This document shows positions 1 to 10,813 of a stretch of DNA of 64,000 bases, piece by piece (positions within the stretch are counted from its first letter, which is position 1; each line of letters starts with the position of its first letter). The translations under genes were made by a program, and so were the position numbers. Location of the stretch: NCBI GenBank assembly GCA_023055425.1, contig JALGPY010000008.1, positions 23,533,359-23,597,358 on the forward strand. Reading direction: 5' to 3'. This DNA comes from Linanthus parryae. Its lineage: Eukaryota; Streptophyta; Magnoliopsida; Ericales; Polemoniaceae. The notes under the pieces were generated by a model, which saw only the letters and a list, made by a program, of their open reading frames with translations, searched no databases and was not told where the DNA came from.

Positions 1-1020
1 ACATGAAGGAAATCTTTCACCATGGCATGCTTGTTAGGAATTTAGGTTAAGAGGGGTACCTTAAGTTACATTCAGAAGCGGTTTTCCCAGGTCCCTATAC
101 TTTGATACGAAAGTTCCTCTTCTTTGACAACAACGGTTGCCTGGAAGGCGGAGAGCACTTAAGAGTGAGTGACAAATCTAACTTTTGCTTTGCGTGGCGA
201 TTGGTAAAAGGCACCAAATTAGAAGAGATAGAATGTTCAAAACAAAATTGCAGTTGGGGAGCTAATGCAATCCCGCTATATTTCTTGTCTTTGTTCTTAA
301 TTTGACGTTTTGACTCGTATCTACGTCACTTTGACTAGATGACTTGGATCACAAAACGATGCAAATTTTTTATATTTTTTTCACGGCTTTAAAGAGCAAC
401 TTTCACTCTACAACACTATGAAAAAATTATCCAAAACTCGTATTATATCGCTATCCACATTACCAGACCAAAGTGACACGTACATAGTAATAAAAGTCAA
501 ACAGGAAACAAAGAGAAAGAACTGAGCCATTTCTGCATAGAGAAATGATGCTCTGATTCAGAAGAAGACACTAGGACGAAACAGAGGTATTAACAGACCC
601 TGTTTGTCCGAAGATAGGTCCTTGAATGGCAATAGAAACAATCAAAGAAATCACATAAGCTTCGGAGCAGTAAGCATCAGAATTCTCAAACAAGTCAACA
701 AGGCAACTAAAACTCTAGAGCTTAGACAATAGTGATAAGCTCTGCTAGATGCTTCTGCTGAGATATTAAGAGAAAAACAAGTAAAAAGAAAGCAAGGTTT
801 GAAAGAACACAGATATGATATCTAGAATCGAGCCACATAAGATAACTTAATCCCATTTAACTTGAGAGTAGATGATGAGAAAAACCTAGTTCTAAAGTAT
901 CTCATGCTCCAAATAACAAAATTTCCAAAACACATAACTCGTAAATCAGAATAAGCTAATGGCATTGTTTCCAACTTCCAAATCCAACAAAACTAGAACA
1001 AGTGCTTCATTTCTTTAACT
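1..1020. other. eS12 3' flank, no other gene seen
   Basis: Apart from the MITE copy at 299-516, this AT-rich stretch shows no convincing coding region. A short open frame at 102-305 has no recognisable domain. The part nearest 1020 is the likely 3' UTR of the minus-strand eS12 gene; its poly(A) site could not be placed. Confidence 0.5.
299..516. repeat. Stowaway-like MITE copy A (degenerate)
   Basis: It shares the core of a family seen six times in this window: a GTCACTTTGAC-type arm, a central segment reading like AGAGCAACTTTCACTCTACAACACTATG, split here by wording only (first half AGAGCAACTTTCACT, second half CTACAACACTATG), and a returning arm CAAAGTGAC. The terminal CTCCCTCCGT boxes of better copies are not visible, so the ends are approximate. 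Confidence 0.5.
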
Positions 1021-2322
1021 TCACTGAGACTTGACATACTCCTTAACAATGTGTAGTCCTTCTGTCTCCTCACCATAGTCCTGCAGAAAGTGAGCAAAAA
1101 AAAAATTAGCTGATTGCCACAATGCTGTGTTACAATTGAACAAGAGAATCGAGAATCATAGTGTAGGGCTTTGAAGCACCATACCTTGACAACGACACAA
1201 GAGCAACCCACAACCTTCCTGGCCTTTCCTTCTGTATCAATCTTGCACAACTGCATACCAATTTCAAAATCAAATATTTAAATACTCGCACAAACCAAAT
1301 CGCAAATGAAAATTGCAATGTTGCCAGCTATGCACATAACTAAATTTTCTTCCTTGACGAGAACATCTAAAATGCAGAAAACAAATGAAACCAGGCTGAG
1401 AAATGGATTCTTCGGATATTCCTAACAGCAAGTGAGCTATTTTCACAATAGTGATTGATTGTTATACCAAATTATGATTGGATTGAAATGACATTAGTAA
1501 AGGCAAGACAAGAGCATGCAACAATGAACATAGCATTGACTCTTGTGGATTTGGAAAGAGTGGACAACAAACAAGCAAAACAGGTTCAAATGCCCAGTAA
1601 ACTCTTAACAAGATAACAGATCACAAGATCTGCATTCCATCTTCAATTTCAGTAACATGTGTAGTCATAGATGATTGGTAGATCGGTATATCTGTTTTCC
1701 ATGTCAGATTCGAGATAGATTTCATATAGCAAGTAGGCAATAGCATTGTGAAACAAGTGCAGGCTAGTATCATTCAAATTAGTAATGTAATTCATTGGTA
1801 GGTCGGTGATCATATATAACTAATCATAACAAGGACACAGATATAAGATGTCATGTGATTGTAAAAAAAAAGGCTTAAAAAAACTTACACCAGCCCACTC
1901 GCCGAGTGTTTTAGCACTGGGAACAGTGATGAGGCTGACATTGTGGTCAGCACACAATGCCTTGACAAGCTTGACATAGTCTGGCTGGTTGCAATCCTCA
2001 GCCAAAACAACGAGTTGGGCAACATTCTTCTCAATCACCTTAACACCCTCATGGAGGCCTCTTGCAAGTCCCCCAAAAGCAAGGGATTTCCTCAGCACAT
2101 TCTGCAATGCCGTCATGGTGTCCATTGGCTCACCGAGAGCTGGGGCAGCAGGTGCCTCAACTGGGACAGCAACGGCAACATCTTCACTGAAAATTGAGAT
2201 GGAATAGGGTTATATCTGATGTAATCATTGAGAAATGTTGCAGGGAAAATAAAACCCATAAATCACAAAATTGCTGAGTTGACATACAGAAGGGCAAATG
2301 TATTAATGGCTTACCCCGACAT
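1021..2322 (-). CDS. RPS12: 40S ribosomal protein S12 (eS12), spliced
   Basis: This encodes a small-subunit protein of the cytosolic ribosome with an L7Ae/L30e-like RNA-binding fold. Four coding exons on the minus strand were built by eye: 2315-2322 (ATG TCG GG, donor GTAAGC), 1889-2186, 1185-1250 and 1021-1080 (ends KSQ-TGA). All junctions are GT-AG and phases agree, giving 143 residues, close to the usual plant length of about 144. Recognisable segments are MDTMTALQNVLRKSL, VVLAEDCNQPDYVKLVKALC, TLGEWAGLCKID and KVVGCSCVVVKDYGEET. The start is chosen because MSGEDVAVAVP is the expected N-terminus. A non-coding leader exon lies upstream behind an intron at 2358-3046. No break is seen, so the gene looks functional. 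It is the only clearly intact housekeeping gene in the window. Confidence 0.93.
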
Positions 2323-3110
2323 TTTCCTTCGTTGATAAAGCTTGTTTATCTCGGGAACTGCGGGTAAATTGAAAGAAAGATCCATGGGTCAAATTAGGGT
2401 TTCAGAATAAAAACAGTTCCTTAGTACAAGTCATTATTCAGTAACATTATGCTAAATTCAGCAGACATGGTCGGACACAGCCATCAAACAATTCAGAAAT
2501 TTCATGAAGAGCGGAGTTTTGCCCTAAATAGAGGCTATCAAATCTCCAAAAGGGTTCAGAATAAAAACAGCTTCTTGGTAAAAATCAGTATCCAGTAAAA
2601 TTATGCTAATTCAGCAAACATGGTCAGACACAGCCAGCAAATAACTCAGAATTTGCATCTAGATTGAATATTTCCCTGAATAGAGGCTATCAGATCTCAA
2701 AAGCCATAGGTGAACAGTGAAAATTGAACACATCGAATCAAAAACAAAGAAATGCGAACGATTTCAATCAACAGGAGGCACAAACCCTAGGCCACTCTTG
2801 AGCTCGATAACTTTCAAATATAACAATTAATCATAGCACGCAATTAAATCGTACTTGTCTGCATAACAAAGAATCAAACAGAGGAGAGACTCTAGCAGTA
2901 TCCAATCATTCAAATCTAATCCAAAAAAGGCTCAAGCAATCGTAAATCAATTAACAGAGTAGAAACACGCATCAGAAAAAGGTATCACATTTCAGATCAT
3001 CGGAAGCATATTACACGAAATCAGAGAGAGAGAGAGAGATGAGTACCTCTTTGTTGCGGTGGAGATTTCTGGCTCTCGCTGTGTTCTTCGCCGTCTAATG
3101 CAATGGGGAA
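2323..3110 (-). other. eS12 5' leader with intron
   Basis: A leader exon of 35 nt (2323-2357) follows a CAG acceptor (2358-2360 on the plus strand reads CTG). The upstream leader exon starts about 3047 with donor AGAG|GTACTC. This leaves a leader intron of about 0.69 kb (2358-3046). Leader introns of this kind are common in plant ribosomal protein genes and often raise expression. The transcription start is not determined. Confidence 0.65.
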
Positions 3111-3149
3111 GACGGAGGGCTTGGAGTGGCTTTTATGGGTGAAAGGGAA

Positions 3150-3245
3150 ACCTAAAACCCTACGGCCGTTGGACCCATTTCCGTTTTATCTGATGGGCCT
3201 CTCGACAAGAGGTCCAGTTTTAAGCGGATGAATAACGCAGCCCAA
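3150..3245 (-). promoter_or_regulatory. eS12 promoter: telo-box plus site II/GGCCCA motifs
   Basis: A telo-box core AAACCCTA lies at 3155-3162. A TGGGCC site II-type element is at 3194-3199 and an AGCCCA element near 3237. The pairing of telo-boxes with TGGGCY elements just upstream of the start is an established signature of plant ribosomal protein and cell-proliferation promoters. Spacing to the leader exon (about 50-150 bp) fits. Confidence 0.65.
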
Positions 3246-3266
3246 CGGACCCACATTTTACCCAAA

Positions 3267-4156
3267 GGCCTCGTTTGGGTAGAGGATAAGGAGGGAGCAT
3301 AAGATAACTTATACCCTCTCTTTTTTTATCAAGTGTTTGGGTGCCGGATAAGAGAGGGGATAAGTTATGTTGTCTTATGCTGATGGAGCTTTTAATGAAC
3401 AAATTTTATACCACCAACATGGAGGTATAAGCTTGGATAAGAAAATATAGCATATTAGTTGACAAAAATAACCCCCACAAACTATTAAATTTCCTACCCT
3501 TGTCCCCAAACCTTATCAACTATTTCACCGTTTCACCTCCCTCCCTCCCTCTTAACGTATTGGTACCTTTAGTTTGGAGGACATTTTTCATAACTATTAT
3601 TTTGGGATTCCATAACTTTATTTGAGTATGTATGGTTGAGATTAATATGAAGACATTTTTCCGTGCTTGCTGAAATTTTGTTGGTTTGATTTATCTTGTT
3701 TATTGTAGGTTTTGTAACACCATGCCAGTAATTGATTAAGCAGTAGTAATACTTCATATTTTGCTATGGTCATGTTACATCCATGAATATTTGTTATGTT
3801 TGCATGTTACTACAAGTTTATTTCGCGTATTAATACACATTTTGTGTACATTTTGACAAAGTCACTATTGTGTAGAAAAAAGAGTATTAAAATCTAAACA
3901 TAATTACTGATACATTTTGTATACATTTTTCCTCATCAATTTAAAATTTACAATATTTTATACACAGTAACAGTACTGAAGATATTACAGTCATTTTGGC
4001 ACATATCCTGCTTCATATCCTGCATCATATCCGACGGCACCCAAACACAGACAGTCAGCATATCTTATCAGGGTTTATCCGACAATATTCATATTCATGC
4101 TCATATCCATCATAAGCCTTATCCCTCCATATCATATCCTCTACCCAAACGAGGCC
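3267..4156. mobile_element. 890-bp non-autonomous TIR element (MITE)
   Basis: The ends are perfect inverted repeats of about 22 bp beginning GGCCTCGTTTGGGTAGAGGA (3267-3288 against 4135-4156). Inverted similarity continues inward to a GTGTTTGGGTGCCG block at about 3332 and its complement near 4034, so each arm is about 100-130 bp. No transposase frame is present and no clear target duplication was found. The superfamily (hAT or PIF/Harbinger) is left open. Confidence 0.75.
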
Positions 4157-4159
4157 TGT

Positions 4160-4995
4160 CTAAGCTGCTGCGAAAAAGTACTTTTGACATTTGTTTGGTA
4201 ATTAGTGTTTTAAAAATGTTGTGCGGAAGTAATTGCTTTCTAGAAAGTAGAAAAAATAAATTTACCCAAACACATCAACACTATCTTTAGATTTGAAAAG
4301 TAGTGTTCTAGAAAGCAAAAGCATTACCAAGCGGACTCTTAGTAACCTACACGCAGCAGGAGAATTAGTTCATTGGTGTTAGCATGGGCACTATCTAAAT
4401 TTAAAGAATTCAAGTGAAAAACTTTGAGCTACAAAATTCGGGCGTGTGTATACAATGACTTTTCCTGGAAATGCTAAAATTGACACAAGCAATATGAGAT
4501 CAGCTCATCACTGCAACTTGAGATGCCTTCTAAAAAGAAATGAAAATACATGAGCCGCGAAAGGAATAAAATGGACTACCGCTTATAAAAACAGTAAGAA
4601 AAAACCGTGAGCTGATGAAAGAAATATAACAAGCTACTATGTCACTTGGTACATGCATGGTGTGTATTTTTGAGACTTCCATTTATGTAATGTCTGTTAT
4701 AGAAATACTTCAAAGATGCGTACGTTATTTATTATATTTTTCTTCTTAAAGTTTCTATACTTTCAAACTTTTCGCTAAGATGGCGATACTTTATGGTTTC
4801 AGCTATTTTTGATAACCCATGAACTGTATAGTAAGTCATGCAACTTTTTTCTTAGATAGAAAAGAAAAATTAAACATACACGTGTTTCGAGAACTCGTCT
4901 TGTATAGCTCAATTAGATTTTTTAATGAAAACTATTTTGGGTCAAATATAGCGTTCTACATACTACCGATGTTTCTTCTCTTTCAATCTATGCTT
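4160..4995. other. Intergenic, weak inverted-repeat remnant
   Basis: No gene is seen. The first 180 bases contain AAAGTACTTTTGACA and, in opposed orientation, GCATTACCAAGCGGACT, suggesting another decayed MITE. The remainder is AT-rich and unassigned. Confidence 0.4.
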
Positions 4996-5205
4996 CATTT
5001 TTTGTAATTATTTACTAGGTCACTTTGACCTAGTGATTTGATTAGCAACACGATAATATAATTTGGTAATCTTTGCATGATCTTGTATGTTAAATTCTAC
5101 GCTGCAACACTGTGGGAAAAAAAATTCAAAAACATTATGTCTAGCTAACTAAATCATCGGGTCGAAATGACCCAGTTACGGGTTGAAAAGTCAAACCAAG
5201 GCATT
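4995..5205. repeat. Stowaway-like MITE copy B
   Basis: It has the arm GGTCACTTTGACCTAGTGA, a centre with CTACGCTGCAACACTGTG, and a returning arm AAATCATCGGGTCGAAATGA. It is the same family as the copies at 299, 51759, 56202, 62655 and 63162. Ends are degenerate. Confidence 0.55.
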
Positions 5206-5217
5206 CTAGAATATTGT

Positions 5218-5446
5218 GGGTGGGTTTGGTATGACTTATTTTCAGCTTTTAATCCACACTGGACTTTTAATCTGTCTTGAGTTTTTCAGAAATGTTTGGT
5301 ATGACTTTTTTCGTACCAGTTTTTAGATTTTGGCTTTTGGCTTTGTAGTCAATTATGAAAAAAATTGGGTTTCATTAGGTTTTTTGGACTTTTTTCTTCT
5401 TTAACAATAAAAACGACCAATTTACACAACATTTTTTGTAATAACA
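5218..5446. mobile_element. Left half of a MITE split by the Helitron
   Basis: It starts with GGGTGGGTTTGGTATGACTT. The reverse complement of the sequence ending at 43542 starts GGGTGGGTTTGGTGTGACTT, a 19/20 match, followed by further similar GGACTTTTAA blocks. The two halves (229 and 225 bp) would rejoin to a MITE of about 450 bp once 5447-43317 is removed. TGT on both outer flanks (5215-5217 and 43543-43545) could be a 3-bp target duplication but may be chance. Confidence 0.65.
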
Positions 5447-5500
5447 CTAGTGGACTTGCGCGCGCGTTGCTCGCCGTGTAGCTGTGACGCGGCTGCGCAT
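5447..5500 (-). other. Helitron 3' terminus (hairpin and CTAG)
   Basis: On the minus strand it reads GGCGAGCAACGCGCGCGC, then AAGTCCACTAG, then T. Helitrons end in a short GC hairpin about 10-12 nt before CTRR. The stem here is imperfect (GCG/CGC with a mismatch outside), consistent with decay. Confidence 0.7.
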
Positions 5501-5818
5501 ATCATATTGGTGAAATTCATATTATTCATCTTCTTAAAGTGATAGATTGTTCATTACATTGTGCTGAGACTCAATAGGATAGATCTATTGATCATTATAT
5601 GATTACATTTCTGCTAAATAGTTCTGTTATTCATTGTCTTCTGGTTGTTTATTAATCGATGAATGGAAGGTTAATGAAAAGTTAATGATATTGTTGTAAA
5701 TGATTCGCCCATATGAATTGTATTTGCTGAATATGTCATGAAATGAGATTTTGGTTAATGTAATTCTGAAGAGTTCCATGCTGATACATAATAGTCATGT
5801 TGTTGTTGTTGTTTTTTA

Positions 5819-6345
5819 GTGGTATACAATTCAATCCATTTGAAGAGATGTATGAATCTCATGTAAATCTTGAATGCTGTGACCTGATGTTGGCAGAATT
5901 GCAGATTGGAATTATTTGGCAGGAAGATATGGCACATCAACTGGTAAGTCAGGGAGGCTTATTGGTTCTACCAAAGATGAGTGTCATGTCTTTATATATC
6001 AATGTATCTGATGATTCATTACATAGCAGGTGCATCATAGCAAGTTGAAATATTGTGGCTATGGCAACAACAAGTCCAGAAGTGAAGGTTGAAGTTGAAT
6101 AACATAAAGATGCACAGCGGCAAACCAGAAAAGAAGAGGAAGCAGAAGTGGAGCAGGAAAAAAATGGGCTGGAGAACGAACAGGTGAGAGAAGAGCAAGA
6201 AGTATCTGAAGAAGACAGCACAGATGGAAGCGGTTACATTGTTGTAAAGGGATCGGAAATAACGATATATACGGATGAAGAAGAAGAAGACGATGGTTGG
6301 GGTTTTAACGCAGTCACTTCACTTTCCCCATGCAATACACCATAA
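5819..6345 (+). pseudogene. Exon-like fragment of unknown gene (cargo)
   Basis: An exon-like segment at 5819-5943 follows TTTTTTAG and ends at donor GTAAGT, encoding FNPFEEMYESHV and WQEDMAHQL. Further on, an acidic stretch (EEDSTDGSGYIVVKG then a DEEEEDDG run, about 6190-6300) stays open to a stop at 6343. I do not recognise the family. It lies inside the Helitron but on the opposite strand to the other cargo, so it may be a captured host fragment or an older insertion. Confidence 0.3.
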
Positions 6346-7041
6346 ATGTGTCTGCTAGTTGTTTGGGATGGATTTGGAAGAAACTCAATCAGGATTGGAG
6401 ACGATATCTATGTAATGTTTCAGACATTGAGTTGTTTGCTTTCATGTTTGTGTTTCGTGTGTGTGATGTTTCGTTGTTTAACTATGGCTGTAGTTGTTTG
6501 AAGCATAAATGGAATATAATGCATGATGTATTGTGTGTTCATATGTGTCCGACTGGTTATGTACGATAACGGTTCAATCAGAAAAATGGAAATAATGCTT
6601 AAAAACCCATAACTTATTCGTGCAAGACTTGTAACTGCATATTTCAGATTTGTATGTGTGATCTTGCTATAAACGTCGAAGCATTTTTTAATATGAAAGA
6701 AGTTTAAAAACCGCTCACTCTGGTTGTAACTACCCACTAACCCGGGTTTGAGCAATCTGTAACTGCCAATAACTGACATTAGATATATAACACAAGTTTT
6801 CTGTTCGTTTATAAGAAACACAAAGCTCTTGTCCTCTGTGTTTGTCCATCAAAATCAAATTAGCATTCACAATGGAATCACACAAATTGTTGGGATGGCT
6901 GCTTGTTAAGAGAGTTGAACAATCAGTTATTTCGTGTAACTGGTGTACCGCCATACCTCTGATTCTTTGTCTGCCTTCAGATTTCGGTGTCACGGTGATC
7001 CATTCAACAGGGCCTGTGGCAACTGAGTTAGAAATTGGAGA

Positions 7042-7266
7042 TTGAATTCTGATGTGCAGCGATATCACTGGAGCAATGAAGATATTACTCAGATCATAAG
7101 TGAGGAAAATGAGAGGATGGCACGTGTTGAATTGTCACAACAGGAGGAAATCAAGGTTGCTCCGCAACTCATAACTGACGATGTCTATCTTGGTCAATTT
7201 CCAACACTGGTTGAAGGGGCAAAATCAATTTACATTGGACGCCAAGAAGGTTACATGGTTGATTGA
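7042..7266 (+). pseudogene. Unrecognised coding-like fragment
   Basis: An open stretch of about 74 codons is rich in E, Q and I (HWSNEDITQIISEENERM, VELSQQEEIKVAPQLI). A possible donor GTTACA sits near 7250. No domain is recognised and it is not obviously continuous with the 5.8-6.3 kb fragment. It ends about 250 bp before the Tat insertion. Confidence 0.25.
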
Positions 7267-7521
7267 CTATTCTGGAATATTTTTCTTTTCTTTTCTTGGT
7301 CAATTGATGATGTCTTTTTTCTTTTTCTTTTTCTTTTCCCCAATGTTAGATTTCCTCCACAAAGTATGGATCAAATTGTAAACATGAACATATTTTAATT
7401 GGATGCAGGCACACCTGATATAGTGTGCTGAAATGAACTGGATATCGATGGGAGGAAGTCATCAAGTGATCCAAGTTATCAGTAGTTAGGATAAAAGTTT
7501 GAAGGTTTATTGGTTATTATG

Positions 7522-8148
7522 TGTAGATAGTGCTTTCTGAGCTGACAGATCTTGGCCACGTGGCAACCATCCAGCACACCATATTGTGCTCCACACACAC
7601 TGGATCACCAGCCGAGCTGATCCATGTGGGGGCTGCGAGACAGAGCCCTCGCATACCACCGCACGGGACTTGTAGGGACTTAGTGGTTTGGAGGCTAGAG
7701 TAAGCCCTGTCGCGTGCGAGCCAAGCCCGCACGCGACCTTTAGTAACTGTTTTGAGAGATTTATGGCACGAGCTCCATAAACCCGGTCAATCCGGTCAAA
7801 CCCGGTCAACCTCATAACGGTTCCGGTATTCGCGCACAACGTGCTGTAACGATCCCTATATACTCGGACGAACGTGCCGTTATGGTTAAGCTAATTAAGC
7901 CGCCATCAATGGGCGCATTAACCACACTACAACGGTCACGTTCTCTGCTATATATAGGCCGTTACCCTTTCCATACAAAGGAGGACACACTTGCCATACG
8001 CGGAAGCTCTGCCAAACCTCTGTCTCTCTCTCAGACATTGCTACTGCCTTACTCTCTCCCTACACACAACCCCACTCTTCCTGTGCGATCCCTGATCCTC
8101 TACATACGGTGTACACGGAGGTCTCCCCGCCGGAATCTCTTGTGCACA
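7522..8148 (+). repeat. Tat 5' LTR (627 bp)
   Basis: Runs TG...CA. A TATATATAG box is at about 7949-7957. U3 contains a perfect G-box palindrome GCCACGTGGC at 7555-7564 and three CCGGTCAA repeats (W-box complements) at 7781-7810. By eye it differs from the 3' LTR only by two substitutions and one inserted T near 8075-8095. Confidence 0.95.
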
Positions 8149-8151
8149 TTT

Positions 8152-8167
8152 TGGTGAACCCGACGTG
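8152..8167 (+). other. Primer-binding site, tRNA not identified
   Basis: TGGTGAACCCGACGTG begins three bases after the 5' LTR, so it complements a tRNA 3' end finishing in CCA. It is not the initiator-Met site (TGGTATCAGAGC). I could not assign the tRNA from memory. Confidence 0.65.
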
Positions 8168-8188
8168 AACTTACCAACAAAAGCAACC

Positions 8189-10801
8189 ATGTCTCAGGAG
8201 GATGGTATCAGCAACAGATCGCCTTCCACCGAAACCGCCTCGGAAGAGGAGACCCGCCGTACTCCTACCACTCCCGGCGAGACACCGACGCTAGAGTCTT
8301 TGGACGCCACTGTTCAAAGTCAGGCGAAAGCTCTCAAAGCCCAATCCGTGCAGCTAGAACGGATCTTGGCCGTTCTGGGTACCCTTGCACCAAATCCTTC
8401 ATCAGCCACCGCCGTCTCTCAAGGAGGAGGAGGCCCTACTGCTTCGGGACTGGGAGTATCAACCACACCTCCCAACCCTAACCTGCAGACTCCACCGGCG
8501 ATTGCGCAGCCGCCTTCGATCCAGGGGTCAACAGCTCAGATGTTGCCTCTCACTGCTCACACTCCTCAGCCCTCGGCTTTGGCATCTAACCCGACTTTGC
8601 AGTACCCCTTGCCTCCTCCAACGGCGATTTGGGGCAATGCGAGTAGTCCATATGTCCCCAATCCTTCGACGGCGTATGTGTCGCCCCCGCCTGCGACAAC
8701 CCCTCCTTCAGCTACCGAGGGAAGCATTCCAGAATGCATGACGTCTCTGCAGAAGCGCATGGACACTATTCTGGCGCATCAGTCATTCGCGGATACCATT
8801 ATCCCGAAATTAGACAACGATCCACCCATTCCAAGAGAGATCTATCTCATGCCTAACCCGGCGGGGTACAAGGCTCCTAAATGGGACAAGTTCGAGGATG
8901 TCAACGGAAACGCTCATGAACATGTCATGCGTTTCATTGATGTCATGGGGCCATACGGAGCCGATCCCAAATTACTAATGCGAGAGTTCCCAAAATCTTT
9001 AGGGAACGTAGCATACAAGTGGTACCGAACGTTGGAAGCCGGATCCGTGAAGACTTGGGACGACATGGTCCAGAAGTTCTACACCAAGTTCTTCCAGATG
9101 GAAGAAAAGGTGACAATGATCCATCTCTCGCGGATGTATCAAAAGCGCGAGGAGGATGGGATTACTTTCATCAAGAAATTCAGGGCGAAGTCCTTGGAGT
9201 GCAGAGATCCAATGCTCGAAAGCCGGCTCGTAGAAATATGCCTGCAGTGCATGCGAGACGAATACAAAGGTATGCTCATTAATTTGCAAACACCTACGTT
9301 TTCAAAGCTAATTGAATGCACGAAGAACATCGAGCCTATAGTCGAGAGGCAGAAAAAGAAGAACGCTCCGGAGCGACCTCCGAGCGGCACCACCTACAAG
9401 ATCGGGAGGTTCAGTTACAAGAGGGGACGCGAAGCTGAGGTCAATACAGTTTCACCCCAGAAGCAAGCGAAGGTTGTGAACTTCGATGTACCACCTCTGC
9501 CATGCTCAGTAGAGGAGGCAAGCGACCTCTGCAGACAGTGGCGCAAGGACGGCGTCCTGCCACCGCTCGAGAAGATACCCTCTAAGGAGATGGTGAGGGA
9601 CCCTAAGTGGTGCGAGTACCACGGCAAGGTCATGCACCCCACAGCGGAATGTAAAAATCTCAGGTTCACATTTGACCAGAAGATGAAGAACGGCGAGCTG
9701 ATCGTCAGCGATCGCAGGAAAGATGTGCGTAACAATCCGCTTCCTGCCCATGCGGAGCAAGACTCAAAAGGCAAGGAGGTTGCCATGATCTCAATCGTCG
9801 ACCTGGAAGAAGTCGCAGAGGATGGTCTACCCATCATTGCCGAGGTCCACGATGACGAGGACTACAACATGGACACAGAAGACGAACGTGCCGATCGGAT
9901 GAAGGGGTCGCACGGCTTTAGCAGATTCTTCGACGAGATGAACTTCTCCGAAAAGTGCCGGACAGATATGACGAAAGCAATCTTGAGAATAGCGGAGGAC
10001 TACGAGGAGGATCTTGTAGTTTCCAACGGGAAAGTCATCAGGGCGTCTCGCTCTACAGAAAAGATTATGACCTTTTCTGCCAGCGACAAGAAGACAGATG
10101 CGAACCACCAGAGGCCTCTGTACGTGACGGCCATCATCAATGGCGTCGAGTTCAAACGAGCATTCGTTGATGGAGGAGCAGCGGTCAACGTCGTCCTGCT
10201 CCACACGCTGAAGCTAGCAGGGATTCCCGAACACAAGATCGTCAGGCGTCCATCTCCGCTGATGGGATTCGGAAGCGACTCTAGGATGACGATCGGATGG
10301 ATCCGCCTGGGCATTCAGATTGGCAAAATCAAGTGCTCAGCAAAGTTCTATGTCATAGACGCAAACACCACGTATCACATGATCATAGGTCGAGCCTGGA
10401 TTCATCGCTTCGACGCGATTCCTTCAACAGCTCACCAGGTTATGAAAGCTATCTGGAACGACATAGTAGTCGAGATACCGGCTTCGACGAATCCATTCAA
10501 CTTGGATGAGGCACATCTTAGCGAGGCAGTGTGGTTTACCGAGATGGCGGACGAGCAAACACCGGGACCATTCCACCCCACTCCTTTGCCTCTATGGGAG
10601 GACATCAAGGACCAGTCACCTGCGGGAGTAATGGTGACAAGAGAAGATGCCAAGGAAAAGCCGCCTACACGCGAAGAGGTGCCGCGTATCGCATACCATC
10701 GAAAGAATGTGTATACACTGAAGCGAATTGCAAAGCATGACCCCGAAGGCAAGGAAATAGAGAGCTTCTACGCCAATGGGAAGAAGTGCTATCGCATATG
10801 A
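8189..10801 (+). CDS. gag-pro: Tat Gag-protease
   Basis: The preferred start is ATG 8189 in context AACCATG (MSQEDGIS); an in-frame ATG also occurs at 8165. The order is an acidic N-terminus; a Pro/Ser/Thr-rich region (residues about 50-180); a retrotransposon gag domain with KAPKWDKFEDVNG and MRFIDVMGPYG; a zinc-knuckle-like CEYHGKVMHPTAEC at about 475-488; and a retroviral-type aspartic protease with VDGGAAVNVV near residue 660. The protease triad is D-G-G rather than D-S/T-G, which I believe is common in this lineage. The frame closes at TGA 10799-10801, and the same frame reopens directly into RT. Confidence 0.88.
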   Translation: MSQEDGISNRSPSTETASEEETRRTPTTPGETPTLESLDATVQSQAKALKAQSVQLERILAVLGTLAPNPSSATAVSQGGGGPTASGLGVSTTPPNPNLQTPPAIAQPPSIQGSTAQMLPLTAHTPQPSALASNPTLQYPLPPPTAIWGNASSPYVPNPSTAYVSPPPATTPPSATEGSIPECMTSLQKRMDTILAHQSFADTIIPKLDNDPPIPREIYLMPNPAGYKAPKWDKFEDVNGNAHEHVMRFIDVMGPYGADPKLLMREFPKSLGNVAYKWYRTLEAGSVKTWDDMVQKFYTKFFQMEEKVTMIHLSRMYQKREEDGITFIKKFRAKSLECRDPMLESRLVEICLQCMRDEYKGMLINLQTPTFSKLIECTKNIEPIVERQKKKNAPERPPSGTTYKIGRFSYKRGREAEVNTVSPQKQAKVVNFDVPPLPCSVEEASDLCRQWRKDGVLPPLEKIPSKEMVRDPKWCEYHGKVMHPTAECKNLRFTFDQKMKNGELIVSDRRKDVRNNPLPAHAEQDSKGKEVAMISIVDLEEVAEDGLPIIAEVHDDEDYNMDTEDERADRMKGSHGFSRFFDEMNFSEKCRTDMTKAILRIAEDYEEDLVVSNGKVIRASRSTEKIMTFSASDKKTDANHQRPLYVTAIINGVEFKRAFVDGGAAVNVVLLHTLKLAGIPEHKIVRRPSPLMGFGSDSRMTIGWIRLGIQIGKIKCSAKFYVIDANTTYHMIIGRAWIHRFDAIPSTAHQVMKAIWNDIVVEIPASTNPFNLDEAHLSEAVWFTEMADEQTPGPFHPTPLPLWEDIKDQSPAGVMVTREDAKEKPPTREEVPRIAYHRKNVYTLKRIAKHDPEGKEIESFYANGKKCYRI

Positions 10802-10813
10802 AGGTGCGCGGGG

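Noticed and set aside
7507..7839. Minus-strand frame in the Tat LTR, repeated at 22 kb
   Set aside because: Same LTR text twice, with no protein similarity recognised; chance openness of GC-rich LTR DNA.
8385..8741. Second open frame over the Gag proline-rich region
   Set aside because: Arg/Leu-rich shadow of the GC-rich Gag frame, with no domain.
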